Shown piece by piece: positions 53,604-61,433 of a stretch of DNA of 64,000 nucleotides. This DNA comes from Butyrivibrio sp. CB08 (GTDB lineage Bacteria > Bacillota > Clostridia > Lachnospirales > Lachnospiraceae), in the NCBI RefSeq assembly GCF_003625485.1, contig NZ_RAIR01000002.1:124001-188000 (forward strand), given 5' to 3'. Both the position numbers and the translations under genes were made by a program. Below the pieces are notes generated by a model. The model was not told the DNA's origin and made no database searches. It saw only the letters and a list, made by a program, of their open reading frames with translations. The number at the start of each line of letters is the position of its first letter. Position 1 is the first letter of the stretch.

Positions 53604-54881
53604 TCAGATCATTACTACCGCACTGAACTCCTGATCATTACAAGAGATTGCGAAACTGCCATCATACTTACTTGCTACATGTTCCACATTGATAAGCCCA
53701 ATCCCATGTCCTACCGAATTATTCCCCTGAACCTTATTGTCAATAATATCAACTCTCTGGGCTACAGGATTTTTAACCATAATTATTATGTTTCCATCCT
53801 TCTCAACGAATTTAACCTGTATTGAAGCCGTTCTACCGGTTGCAATTACCTTTTCACATTCATGAATAGCATTCTCAAGAAGATTTCCAAGTAGTACTAC
53901 AATATCCTCATCAGATATTCGGATGCTCTTAAGATCGCTTACTGCAAACGTCATTCCAATATTCTTTTCCTTGGCAATGCGATACTGCTGGTTCAAAACT
54001 GCATTTACCACTGGATGGCCAACATTTACCTCTGCAATTTCGACAGAAATACTCTTGGTGAGCTGTTCCACATACTCTGCAGCTGCACTAACATCCCCAC
54101 TTTTTAATAATTCCTGCACAGTGCCAAGCTGTTTTTTATAATCATGGAGTTTTCTTCCCTGTCGTTCATACAAGGACTGCATATCCCTGAATGCCTGTAG
54201 CTGATTCTGCTTACTTTCGATTTGTACCTCAGACAGCCTTATCTTCTCGTCTTTAATCATTAGTTCCTGTAACGCGAACAAGGCTGCGACATTTCCAATA
54301 AGCAACACCGCAGAAACAAACGTTTCAAATGGTCCCATAAGCGCTTGTGTGAAAAAAGAACCATAATACAAACCGGCAATAACACCTGCAAATGGCAACC
54401 ATATAAATTTCAAAAGCTGATTTGTAGGTCTTTTTAGCAGTTGTTTTATCTCAGGCATTTTCCATTTTAGCAGCCTTATGATCGCTGCCATGATTGTGTA
54501 TGCACCGCTTATTCCAAGTACAGAACGCCACATATACTTATCATCATATGTAAACTGCAGTACTCCAATCATTATTGTCGCTGATAAAGCCATAAATGTT
54601 GTATTGATGCTTGCAACAAATATAGCTGTTATAACGCTTGATTTGTAAAACACCTTCAGAAATACCACAAAAATATTCAACAGTATCAGTAATTTCAATG
54701 CTATATTAGTGGAAAAAGACTCAACCAAAAGCGCGTTTCCGCACATTGCTATATACAATGACACCCCTAAAACATATCTCCTGACAGAATTCCATTTATG
54801 GTCAAGAAATATATCAAAAAGCCACATGCTTAAGATCATTTCAATCGCGCTTGAAGCAAAAAAGAGAAACCATGCCATCAT
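53604..54881 (-). CDS. GHKL-domain sensor histidine kinase (AgrC-like), HK1
   Basis: 425 residues with about six to seven membrane helices in the first 205 residues and no large outside domain, like AgrC/ComD receptors of peptide pheromones. The phospho-His box is RKLHDYKKQLGTVQELLKSG. The GHKL ATPase has LLGNLLENAIHECEKV (N-box), IIMVKNPV and SVGHGIGLINVEHVASKYDG. It overlaps the LytTR regulator gene as ATGA and is its cognate partner. No AgrB or AgrD-like gene is in the window, so the ligand is unknown. Confidence 0.9.
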   Translation of the reverse strand: MMAWFLFFASSAIEMILSMWLFDIFLDHKWNSVRRYVLGVSLYIAMCGNALLVESFSTNIALKLLILLNIFVVFLKVFYKSSVITAIFVASINTTFMALSATIMIGVLQFTYDDKYMWRSVLGISGAYTIMAAIIRLLKWKMPEIKQLLKRPTNQLLKFIWLPFAGVIAGLYYGSFFTQALMGPFETFVSAVLLIGNVAALFALQELMIKDEKIRLSEVQIESKQNQLQAFRDMQSLYERQGRKLHDYKKQLGTVQELLKSGDVSAAAEYVEQLTKSISVEIAEVNVGHPVVNAVLNQQYRIAKEKNIGMTFAVSDLKSIRISDEDIVVLLGNLLENAIHECEKVIATGRTASIQVKFVEKDGNIIIMVKNPVAQRVDIIDNKVQGNNSVGHGIGLINVEHVASKYDGSFAISCNDQEFSAVVMI

Positions 54882-55588
54882 ATCCGATCCCCCGCGTAGA
54901 GAGCAAAAGCTCTTCTAACTTCTTTATATCTCCCCCGCGGAACAGGTAACTCCCTGCCGTCATCCAAAGTCAGAACATAGTTATTAATGCTTCTAACGTG
55001 ATCCATGTTTACAAGAAAACTGTTATGAATACGGAGAAATCCGTGCGGTTTAAGCTGTTCCTCCATATCATCCAGCTTCTTATATATCTGGTAGGTCTGA
55101 TTACTCAAATGGATAATATTCTTATGCCCTGCAGTTTCTACCAGTAAAATGTCCGCTGCTTTCAGGCAGACATCCCCACCCACACATGAAAACATTATCT
55201 TACTGGATCTTCTGTGCTTGTCACTGCAAATATGGTCCATGCACTCAAAGATAGTCTTATCCAAATCGTCTTTTATTAGGAACCGACTTGCTCTTACTTT
55301 ATAACCATCAAGAGCATAATTCATGTATGCAGTAACAAGGATTATCGGAACATCTTCCATATCCATTCGGATTTCCTTTGCTACAGCAAGTCCATCCATT
55401 CCTTCCATGTTAATATCAAGGAAAATGGCATCTGTGTCGGAATCTGTTTTTAGCGAGTGAATCAGCTCAGATCCCGATTTATACTCGGAAAAAGAAATGC
55501 CAATTCCTGTCTTTTTATCATATTCTTCAATTAGCTTCTCCAGTCTTTCTATATCCCTTATATCATCATCACATATTGAAATGTTCAT
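54878..55588 (-). CDS. LytTR-family response regulator, RR1
   Basis: 236 residues. Receiver 1-118 with ICDDDIRD acidic pocket, phospho-Asp58 in AIFLDINMEGMDG, and Lys in RFLIKDD. The LytTR DNA-binding domain (about 128-230) has DILLVETAGHKNIIHLSNQT, FLRIHNSFLVNMDHVRSINN and LPVPRGRYKEVRRAF. LytTR regulators bind pairs of direct repeats about 21 bp apart. One such pair lies in its own promoter (D) and six others nearby, so autoregulation and control of the cluster are inferred. Confidence 0.93.
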   Translation of the reverse strand: MNISICDDDIRDIERLEKLIEEYDKKTGIGISFSEYKSGSELIHSLKTDSDTDAIFLDINMEGMDGLAVAKEIRMDMEDVPIILVTAYMNYALDGYKVRASRFLIKDDLDKTIFECMDHICSDKHRRSSKIMFSCVGGDVCLKAADILLVETAGHKNIIHLSNQTYQIYKKLDDMEEQLKPHGFLRIHNSFLVNMDHVRSINNYVLTLDDGRELPVPRGRYKEVRRAFALYAGDRI

Positions 55589-55619
55589 AAAACACCTTCT
55601 TTCAAGTTCTACTAATAAT

Positions 55620-55687
55620 GATATCGGATATTTTATGAATATAAAAACATGGCAGCATGAATCGACTTCAAAATGGCATAAATCGGC
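55620..55687 (-). promoter_or_regulatory. LytTR-type direct-repeat promoter D (RR1-HK1-HD unit)
   Basis: Repeats GCCGATTTATG (55677-55687) and GTCGATTCATG (55656-55666), offset 21 bp; -10 GATATC at 55620-55625, 30 bp after. It precedes a LytTR regulator gene and lacks the hairpin leader. Confidence 0.7.
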
Positions 55688-55697
55688 GGTAATACAT

Positions 55698-55738
55698 TAA
55701 AAATCAAGAAGGCACTCCTTTGGTGGAATGCCTTGACG
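55698..55738 (-). terminator. Terminator of the FliD-like/calcium-loop unit
   Basis: Minus-strand TCAAGGCATTCC - loop - GGAGTGCCTTcTTGA followed by TTTTT, 12 bases after the stop at 55750. It lies directly beside promoter D. Confidence 0.8.
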
Positions 55739-55749
55739 ATTTCCAAAGC

Positions 55750-56730
55750 TTATGTGCCATATAACATTTTCCTATGCTCTATAGCCTTTTCAGTGAGTTC
55801 CTTGTTCAGATCCTGTCTTTTCTGGTAATCTTCGAGTTGCTTTTTCTGCCTAGCAGCCCTGGCTCTGCGTCTTGCAGCATTATCATTATTATTGCTCCGC
55901 CTCCTCTGGGAGTTTTCGCTTCGCATCTTTTCCAAAACTTCATCAAGCTTTTCTGCTGCACTCATAAGTTCAGATTCACGCCCCTTAATGGCGAGGTCAA
56001 CGTGCTGGATGGTTCCGGCTGTGCCATCTTCTTTCAGGAAAATGCCTGTTTTACGAACCTTCCCATCCAGAACGCCATCCTCACCTTCAAGGGTAAACTC
56101 CGTATCTTCCGATCCCAGGAAAATTGCACCTACCCCAGAGTCTTTTAGGCTCTTAAGCTCATCCTTCCCATCTTCTGTTCTGGTCCATACCTTAAGCTTC
56201 TCAAAAACCTCATCGTTTTCATCAATCCAGCCGTTGCCATCGCTGTCATATTCAGCCAGATCAGAAAAACCGTCACCGCTCTTAACTCCAAAGAGTTCAT
56301 TGCCATCATTTATCTTGCCATCTCCATTTTTATCAAGTGCCAGGAATCCGCTTCCCGCCTTCGTCATGGAGATTTCATCCTCCTTGCCATCTGCATCCAG
56401 GTCGAATTTAAATTTCTTATCACTAAGCCCGGATGTCTGGGCATTGGTATTGATGATCAGCGGATCAAAAAGGTTATCCAGAGGTGATGACATTGCAATA
56501 AAGGTTTCATGCTCTTTCTTCCTCGCCATGCTCACATCTACATCGACATTGATCTCTCTGCCATCCTCTGTCTGTACTTTTCCGGATGCTGTATAATCCG
56601 TCTTTTCTTTTTCTATATGCTTTTCTACAATGCCTGCAAAAAATCCGCTAGTCCCTGCGCCGGTTGCTGCCAAATCCTTTTGATAGCTGTAGTTTGCATT
56701 TGAATACACATCACTATTTGCTATCTTCAT
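55750..56730 (-). CDS. Calcium-loop (EF-hand-like) cluster protein
   Basis: 326 residues, signal-less N-terminus MKIANSDVYSNANYSYQKDL with the Y-S-Y-Q motif. Three Asp-rich loops suggest calcium binding: DLDADGKEDE (about 110), DKNGDGKINDGNE (about 133) and YDSDGNGWIDENDE (about 162), followed by LKVWTRTEDGKDELKSLKDS. This block occurs in many large secreted or flagellum-linked bacterial proteins. The C-terminal 55 residues are very basic (RRRSNNNDNAARRRARAARQ). RBS GAGGT. Second gene after the FliD-like protein; 34 bases apart. Confidence 0.78.
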   Translation of the reverse strand: MKIANSDVYSNANYSYQKDLAATGAGTSGFFAGIVEKHIEKEKTDYTASGKVQTEDGREINVDVDVSMARKKEHETFIAMSSPLDNLFDPLIINTNAQTSGLSDKKFKFDLDADGKEDEISMTKAGSGFLALDKNGDGKINDGNELFGVKSGDGFSDLAEYDSDGNGWIDENDEVFEKLKVWTRTEDGKDELKSLKDSGVGAIFLGSEDTEFTLEGEDGVLDGKVRKTGIFLKEDGTAGTIQHVDLAIKGRESELMSAAEKLDEVLEKMRSENSQRRRSNNNDNAARRRARAARQKKQLEDYQKRQDLNKELTEKAIEHRKMLYGT

Positions 56731-56764
56731 ATGTTTTTACCTCGTCTGCGCCTGCCTGCTAAGA

Positions 56765-57526
56765 TCAGAACCAGCTTGAGAACATGGATGAAAGCATCGA
56801 AGCATATCCTCCATATCCTCCCAAGAAACTGTTTGTTCCGTATCTTCCATTTGATCCATAAATACCGCTTGTTGCAGCGTTATACCTTGTGGCTGTAACG
56901 GCTGCCTGCGATGTCAAAGAAGCATTATTACGCATTCTCTGTCCAAAAGATCCTGTATTTCCAAGAGTCTTCTTAACAGTCTCTTTGTCTGCTCCCTTAA
57001 GAACATCCTCATCAACAGATAATTCCCCAGTCTTACTATTAAATCCAATTCCGATTTTTCTTAGATCAGATACATTGTTAAGGGCATCTTCCCTCATCCA
57101 TCCGGCACGGTTTCTTACTGTTGTACTTGTGGTATTTCTGGCATTGTTATTTACTTCGTTATATCCTTCCACAAAGTTCTTTACCGTCTTAAGGAGCTGA
57201 TCCGTGTTCTTTTCCTCATAAAGTTCACCATATGAGAGCTTTCGTCCAGCATTCTCTACTTTCACTGCTCCATCGGCTACGGACTGATCTGACATATAAT
57301 TTCTGTTGTATGTCGTGTTATAGGCATTGTTCATGGCCTTGATGGTATTAGCACTGAGTCCAAAATAACTGTTATTGTTTCCAAGTCCGGTCGTTCGTGA
57401 CGTACCACGTGTTCCTGTGGTTCTGTTTCTGCTGTTAACATTAGACGTTCCCTGTCTGTTCCAGATATTGGAGGCTCCGCCAAACCTGCTTGTCAGGACA
57501 TCAAAATAGTTTTGCCCAAAGTTCAT
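56765..57526 (-). CDS. FliD C-terminal-like (flagellar cap-related) protein
   Basis: 253 residues, ATG at 57526 behind AAGGAGG. The N-terminal 60 residues are Asn/Arg/Gly/Thr-rich and signal-less (MNFGQNYFDVLTSRFGGASN). The rest resembles the C-terminal half of the filament cap FliD: LLKTVKNFVEGYNEVNNNAR, ALNNVSDLRKIGIGFNSKTG and ELSVDEDVLKGADKETVKKT. A Gly/Tyr/Ser tail ends in SSMFSSWF. Full FliD is 450 or more residues, so this is a short derivative. FliD relatives leave the cell through the flagellar type III apparatus, which suggests the export route of the cluster. Confidence 0.72.
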   Translation of the reverse strand: MNFGQNYFDVLTSRFGGASNIWNRQGTSNVNSRNRTTGTRGTSRTTGLGNNNSYFGLSANTIKAMNNAYNTTYNRNYMSDQSVADGAVKVENAGRKLSYGELYEEKNTDQLLKTVKNFVEGYNEVNNNARNTTSTTVRNRAGWMREDALNNVSDLRKIGIGFNSKTGELSVDEDVLKGADKETVKKTLGNTGSFGQRMRNNASLTSQAAVTATRYNAATSGIYGSNGRYGTNSFLGGYGGYASMLSSMFSSWF

Positions 57527-57569
57527 AAAAAACACCTCCTTCTATGGACGTACATTTTGTTTCAATTCA

Positions 57570-57639
57570 AGTATCGTCCATAAAAAGAGGCGTTTAAATA
57601 GCTTTGTCACGAACGGACATATTTATGTAATGAATAGTT
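57570..57639 (-). promoter_or_regulatory. LytTR-type direct-repeat promoter E (FliD-like unit)
   Basis: Repeats AACTATTCATT (57629-57639) and GTCCGTTCGTG (57608-57618), offset 21 bp; -10 GATACT at 57570-57575, 32 bp after. The repeats overlap the last codons of the HK2 gene. This is the most diverged pair. Confidence 0.6.
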
Positions 57640-59040
57640 ATTATCTGTATTTTGTAACATTATCTTTACTTCAAAGACATTGTTTTCCGTCTTAATCTCC
57701 ACTGCTCCAAGATACTTCTCAGCTATGTTCTGTACACTCTTAAGGCCAATTCCATGCAGTTCATCTTCTGCCCCAAGTTTTTTTCTGCTGACTATACTGT
57801 TTTCAGAATCTCTTTTGACAATTCCATCATAAGCATTTTCGATATTTATAAGATAGAAGTTATCTTTTACTCTTCCGGTCAGTTTAATATACCGGTTTCC
57901 AACCCGAACCTCAGAAACCGCTTCAAGAGCATTATCCAAGAGATTATTCAGAATAATTCCCATATCAAGAGCACTGATTTCGTTATCATCAGGGAATGAA
58001 AAGTCGCAGTCAAATCGGCAATCTAACTTCTCACAAGATGCAGTAGCTTCATTTATCACCACATCAGTTACCGGATTTCCAGTTGAATATTTAAAGCCAC
58101 CGGAATTAAGCTCAATATCCATTTCCCCCAGGAACTGCTTTGCATCCTCAAGTCTTCCTGCTTCAAGGAAGCTCTTTATTATCATAAACTTACCTGCCAT
58201 ATCATGGCGAAGAGTCCTGATCTGATCATGGTATTTTTCGGTATATTCTATTTTCTTTTTGATAAACTCCTGCTCATGAAGCTGTTCCTGCAATATCAAC
58301 TCTTCTTCCTTAAGTCTCCTGTACCTCTGCCAGGTCGCAATGGCTGACATTTCACCGGCAAAGATAAGGATTGCAAGAACCGGCAACATCCATTTGATAT
58401 CCTTTTTCTCCTCAAACAACACGAACACCTCGTTTTCCAAAGGAACAATCATTACCTCAGCTATCATGTATACTATAAAATACGAAATCACAGAATAAAC
58501 CGACAGATACAAAGCTTCCGTCAGGCTCATATCATACTTCTTTTTGCATATCACCTTAATGATAAAGTGCGAAACCATGAAATAAACACATAGAAATAGG
58601 ATAGCTATAGCAAACAGAATCGACATCCTGCCATACATCTGTTCCATGGCATTTTCCGCTGAATAATCCAGAGTCTCTATGATCAGATCTCCCAAGATAT
58701 CATTGGTTACTGTATTCATCAGAAACCATACATAATAGACATTTGTCCAGAGCAGCAGCACAAATGCGATATGTGGCATATATTGTCTGTTATAGAAAAA
58801 GAAAACTGCAAGAACTGTGATAAGACTTATATATGTCCATACCCCTCTTGTTGATACCGGCAGCGAAAACAGAACCACGCCTTCTACAGTCACTACCGCC
58901 GACAGAATGATATTTTTTTTATTATCTAAAACCGATTGAGCAAAAAAGGTTTTTATCAGCAATCCCAGAAAAATGCCTCTCACTATGATCATGGCATATC
59001 CATAGCCATCCTGAAACAGCAAAAATAGTTCCTCTGACAT
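57607..59040 (-). CDS. GHKL-domain sensor histidine kinase, HK2
   Basis: 477 residues. About six to seven membrane helices occupy residues 10-235, followed by a coiled coil with the phospho-His box HDQIRTLRHDMAGKFMIIKS and a GHKL ATPase (LNNLLDNALEAVSEVRVGNR, INIENAYDG, HGIGLKSVQNIAEKYLGAVE). It lies 25 bases after its LytTR regulator. The same class as HK1 but with a different sensor part, so a second signal is likely. The end of the gene doubles as regulatory DNA for the next unit. Confidence 0.9.
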   Translation of the reverse strand: MSEELFLLFQDGYGYAMIIVRGIFLGLLIKTFFAQSVLDNKKNIILSAVVTVEGVVLFSLPVSTRGVWTYISLITVLAVFFFYNRQYMPHIAFVLLLWTNVYYVWFLMNTVTNDILGDLIIETLDYSAENAMEQMYGRMSILFAIAILFLCVYFMVSHFIIKVICKKKYDMSLTEALYLSVYSVISYFIVYMIAEVMIVPLENEVFVLFEEKKDIKWMLPVLAILIFAGEMSAIATWQRYRRLKEEELILQEQLHEQEFIKKKIEYTEKYHDQIRTLRHDMAGKFMIIKSFLEAGRLEDAKQFLGEMDIELNSGGFKYSTGNPVTDVVINEATASCEKLDCRFDCDFSFPDDNEISALDMGIILNNLLDNALEAVSEVRVGNRYIKLTGRVKDNFYLINIENAYDGIVKRDSENSIVSRKKLGAEDELHGIGLKSVQNIAEKYLGAVEIKTENNVFEVKIMLQNTDNNYSLHKYVRS

Positions 59041-59065
59041 AAAAAGTCTAGCTCCCCCTCTAAAT

Positions 59066-59830
59066 CTATGATATGAAATCCATATATGCCCTGATAAAAT
59101 CAGAATACTTATACTTGGAAATAATCAATAGTTCGCCGTTATCTACCTGAACCTCTGTCCTGGAATAACCAACCACATGACTGAGGTTTACAAGGTATCC
59201 TCTGTGAATCCTGAAAAAGTCTTTTCCAAGCGCCTCTTCAAATTCGGCCATCTGCTTATAAACCTCATATTTCTTTTCGTTCAAATGAACAATGGCTTTC
59301 CTTCCAGAGCTTTCCACGTAAAGAATATCCTTATGCTTAACATTGACGATTCCTTTACCGGATTGTAATGCTATAAACGCATCTGACATATCTGCATAAG
59401 AAGTCTCACAGACGAGCTGTGCATCCAGCTTTTTAAGTTCCTCCACAGCCCTGTGAAGTTCACCATCAAAAGAAGGTCTTGAAACAGGCTTTAACAAATA
59501 ACCATACGCTTTTACCCCAAAAGCATCACCCATTCTGTCTGGAATCCCTGTAACATATATGATAAGCGGCCTGGATGCACGCATGCTTTTGCCATTATTC
59601 TCTATTCTGGTTACAAGTTTTTTAGCAATCTCTATACCGTCACTCGCTCCCATGGCAATATCAAGGAAAAGAACATCTATCCTTGTCCCGGTATCAATAT
59701 CCTTTATGAGTTCTTCCCCTGATGAATAATCACTTATCTGTGCTTTGTATGGACTATCTGACAGCCATCCATGAAGCAGATCCCTTACAGCTTTTTCATC
59801 GTCACACACAGCAAAATGGTATTTTTCCAT
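59066..59830 (-). CDS. LytTR-family response regulator, RR2
   Basis: 254 residues. Receiver with AVCDDEKAVRDLL, phospho-Asp57 in VLFLDIAMGASDG and Lys in GYLLKPVSRPSFDG. The LytTR domain has DILYVESSGRKAIVHLNEKK, FFRIHRGYLVNLSHVVGYSR and ELLIISKYKYSDFIRAYMDF. Upstream lies promoter F with the same direct repeats as RR1, so the two regulators may bind the same sites and regulate each other. Confidence 0.93.
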   Translation of the reverse strand: MEKYHFAVCDDEKAVRDLLHGWLSDSPYKAQISDYSSGEELIKDIDTGTRIDVLFLDIAMGASDGIEIAKKLVTRIENNGKSMRASRPLIIYVTGIPDRMGDAFGVKAYGYLLKPVSRPSFDGELHRAVEELKKLDAQLVCETSYADMSDAFIALQSGKGIVNVKHKDILYVESSGRKAIVHLNEKKYEVYKQMAEFEEALGKDFFRIHRGYLVNLSHVVGYSRTEVQVDNGELLIISKYKYSDFIRAYMDFIS

Positions 59831-59909
59831 TTACAGACACCTCTTTTATCCACAACCAAAAATGCTTAGCATGGAGCCCCATGTAAGCACTTTTGACTTT
59901 AGCACCATA

Positions 59910-59983
59910 TTTATCATAACATCATAGAAATTATCGTTTACACAAGGATGTAATGAATGGACATTTTTTTGTCATGAATGGTC
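59910..59983 (-). promoter_or_regulatory. LytTR-type direct-repeat promoter F (RR2-HK2 unit)
   Basis: Repeats GACCATTCATG (59973-59983) and GTCCATTCATT (59952-59962), offset 21 bp; a -10-like TTATGATAAAT lies 33-36 bp after (GATAAA at 59910-59915). The 270-bp gap 59831-60101 holds only this promoter as far as I can see. Confidence 0.65.
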
Positions 59984-60101
59984 AAGAATTAAATTGCCTC
60001 CAACTCATCACTGTTACCACCATGTTTTCTACCCTCCATGCTCTGTATTTTATATATCGAGTTCAACTATTGTTTATGCCGAACAAATCAATCAGCTATT
60101 G

Positions 60102-61076
60102 TCAGATAAGACCACCGCTTGTTTCATCCAGTTGTCTTTCACGTAATGCACGCAAGGAATTACTTCCTTCATCTTCATATATCATTAGAAGAGTAAGATA
60201 ATTACCACTCTTCTTACATTCACCCAAGAGACATCTCATGCTTTCTGATGTTCTGCCAAACATCATTCCCAGAAGTCCCATATCATAGTAACTCTGTTTA
60301 TCACTCAGAATTCCCTGTTCATGAAGATCTTCCATAAGCCCGTTTATCCTTACTTCTTTTCCAATCTCCTGAGCTCTGTTATACAGATCAGGATCTACTC
60401 GTCTTAAATAGTCCAAATATCGGGTCTCAATATTCCTGTTTGGTGTACCACTCATTATCCAATTAGATATGTCTTCAAGTGACGCTCCCACCTCATAGTC
60501 CTGGATTAGATTCATCCGTACTCGTCCTGATTCATCAGTAGTAAATGTATATTTACCATCTTCGGAATACATGGTTGAAGAGCCAGGGTACTTGGGCATT
60601 GCTTCCTGTTTAACCAAAACTTCAAATGCATCATTAACCTTTCTGTATGCTTCCTTAGGGCTATCATCGTCTGTCACTGTCACTTTCCCCGCTGATACAG
60701 CTATCTGTAATAATTCATAATCAGTCACATTTCTTCCATGATAATAATATTGCTTATTATCTTTTAATTGTTCATATACAGACGGAAGGGATGTGTTTTT
60801 GACAGCAAACTCATCACTACCTGACCACTCAGCCGCTTCTTTGCATCCTGCAGTTCTCTTTCTGATACTTGGTCCGTTTGTTATGGCTGTTCCATACTTG
60901 TCAACCAGCATATGCTCAGTAATCGTCACTGAAGCAAATTCAAAAAGACTACCTTTGTTCGATGTATTACCATATCCAGAAACCTTGTATGAATATGGAA
61001 AACCACCACTTTTTCTTTCACTTCTTAAAGCTGAATATGTACCTGAATAGGGAATACCTCTGTTGTGAACAATCAT
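60102..61076 (-). CDS. Unrecognised protein of the LytTR cluster
   Basis: 324 residues starting at an ATG 7 bases after GGAGG. The N-terminus MIVHNRGIPYSGTYSALRSE is signal-less and no membrane segment is seen. A central segment (MYSEDGKYTFTTDESGRVRM, LIQDYEVGASLEDISNWIMS) leads to a helical C-terminus (DPDLYNRAQEIGKEVRINGL). No known family is evident. Single-gene unit whose leader has hairpin copy A and whose promoter has the direct repeats. Confidence 0.66.
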   Translation of the reverse strand: MIVHNRGIPYSGTYSALRSERKSGGFPYSYKVSGYGNTSNKGSLFEFASVTITEHMLVDKYGTAITNGPSIRKRTAGCKEAAEWSGSDEFAVKNTSLPSVYEQLKDNKQYYYHGRNVTDYELLQIAVSAGKVTVTDDDSPKEAYRKVNDAFEVLVKQEAMPKYPGSSTMYSEDGKYTFTTDESGRVRMNLIQDYEVGASLEDISNWIMSGTPNRNIETRYLDYLRRVDPDLYNRAQEIGKEVRINGLMEDLHEQGILSDKQSYYDMGLLGMMFGRTSESMRCLLGECKKSGNYLTLLMIYEDEGSNSLRALRERQLDETSGGLI

Positions 61077-61101
61077 TTAATGACCTCCGATAATAACAAA
61101 T

Positions 61102-61141
61102 GCCGAACATCCATGAATTTTTCAATCCATTGATATCCGGC
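61102..61141 (-). promoter_or_regulatory. Conserved 40-nt 5-prime UTR hairpin, copy A
   Basis: GCCGGATATCAATGGATTGA, 10 nt, GATGTTCGGC. The 10-bp stem keeps pairing through two G-U pairs, and the inner TGGATT/AATTCA stem is also kept by a G-U. It ends 25 nt before the ATG. The 3-prime arm contains CATGGATGT, close to a CsrA-type binding sequence. Confidence 0.75.
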
Positions 61142-61159
61142 AAATCCTTTGCTGATATT

Positions 61160-61228
61160 ATTATCGGAAAAAGTATTGTTTTGTTTATAGAAACGTCACA
61201 AATAGACGGTCATAATGCATGAATGTTA
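61160..61228 (-). promoter_or_regulatory. LytTR-type direct-repeat promoter A
   Basis: Repeats TAACATTCATG (61218-61228) and GTCTATTTGTG (61197-61207), offset 21 bp; -10 GATAAT at 61160-61165, 31 bp after. It drives the 61076-60102 gene. Confidence 0.7.
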
Positions 61229-61235
61229 TCTATGC

Positions 61236-61424
61236 CTATATGTCTATCGACGAAGCACTTGTCATCTGTGGCGCAGGAACAGAAACTCTTATACTCTGGG
61301 GGACTGAAAGTGTTGTTGCCAAAGAACTTCCGCTGCCACCTCCCATGCCTTGCATAGACGCATTCTTCGCAAGCTCATGCTTTATCATATTCTTGAGATA
61401 TTCCGTGCTTAGTTTATTTTGAAA
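61236..61424 (-). pseudogene. Truncated copy of the C-terminus of the 62997-61903 gene
   Basis: The minus strand encodes, without a start codon, LSTEYLKNMIKHELAKNASM followed by a Gly-Met-Gly linker, VPQSIRVSVPAPQM and SIDI before a stop. This aligns with the last 55 residues of the gene two positions upstream (EYLKDMIKHELAKNASM, LPQSIGISVSAPQM, TIDIQA). The frame upstream is closed by a stop. It is a tandem-duplication remnant lying right after the FlxA-like gene. Confidence 0.85.
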
Positions 61425-61433
61425 TACGAGATT

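Noticed and set aside
61219-61422. Plus-strand open frame of 67 codons near promoter A
   Set aside because: It is antisense to the duplicated C-terminal remnant, and the same antisense frame occurs opposite the parent gene (61922-62413).
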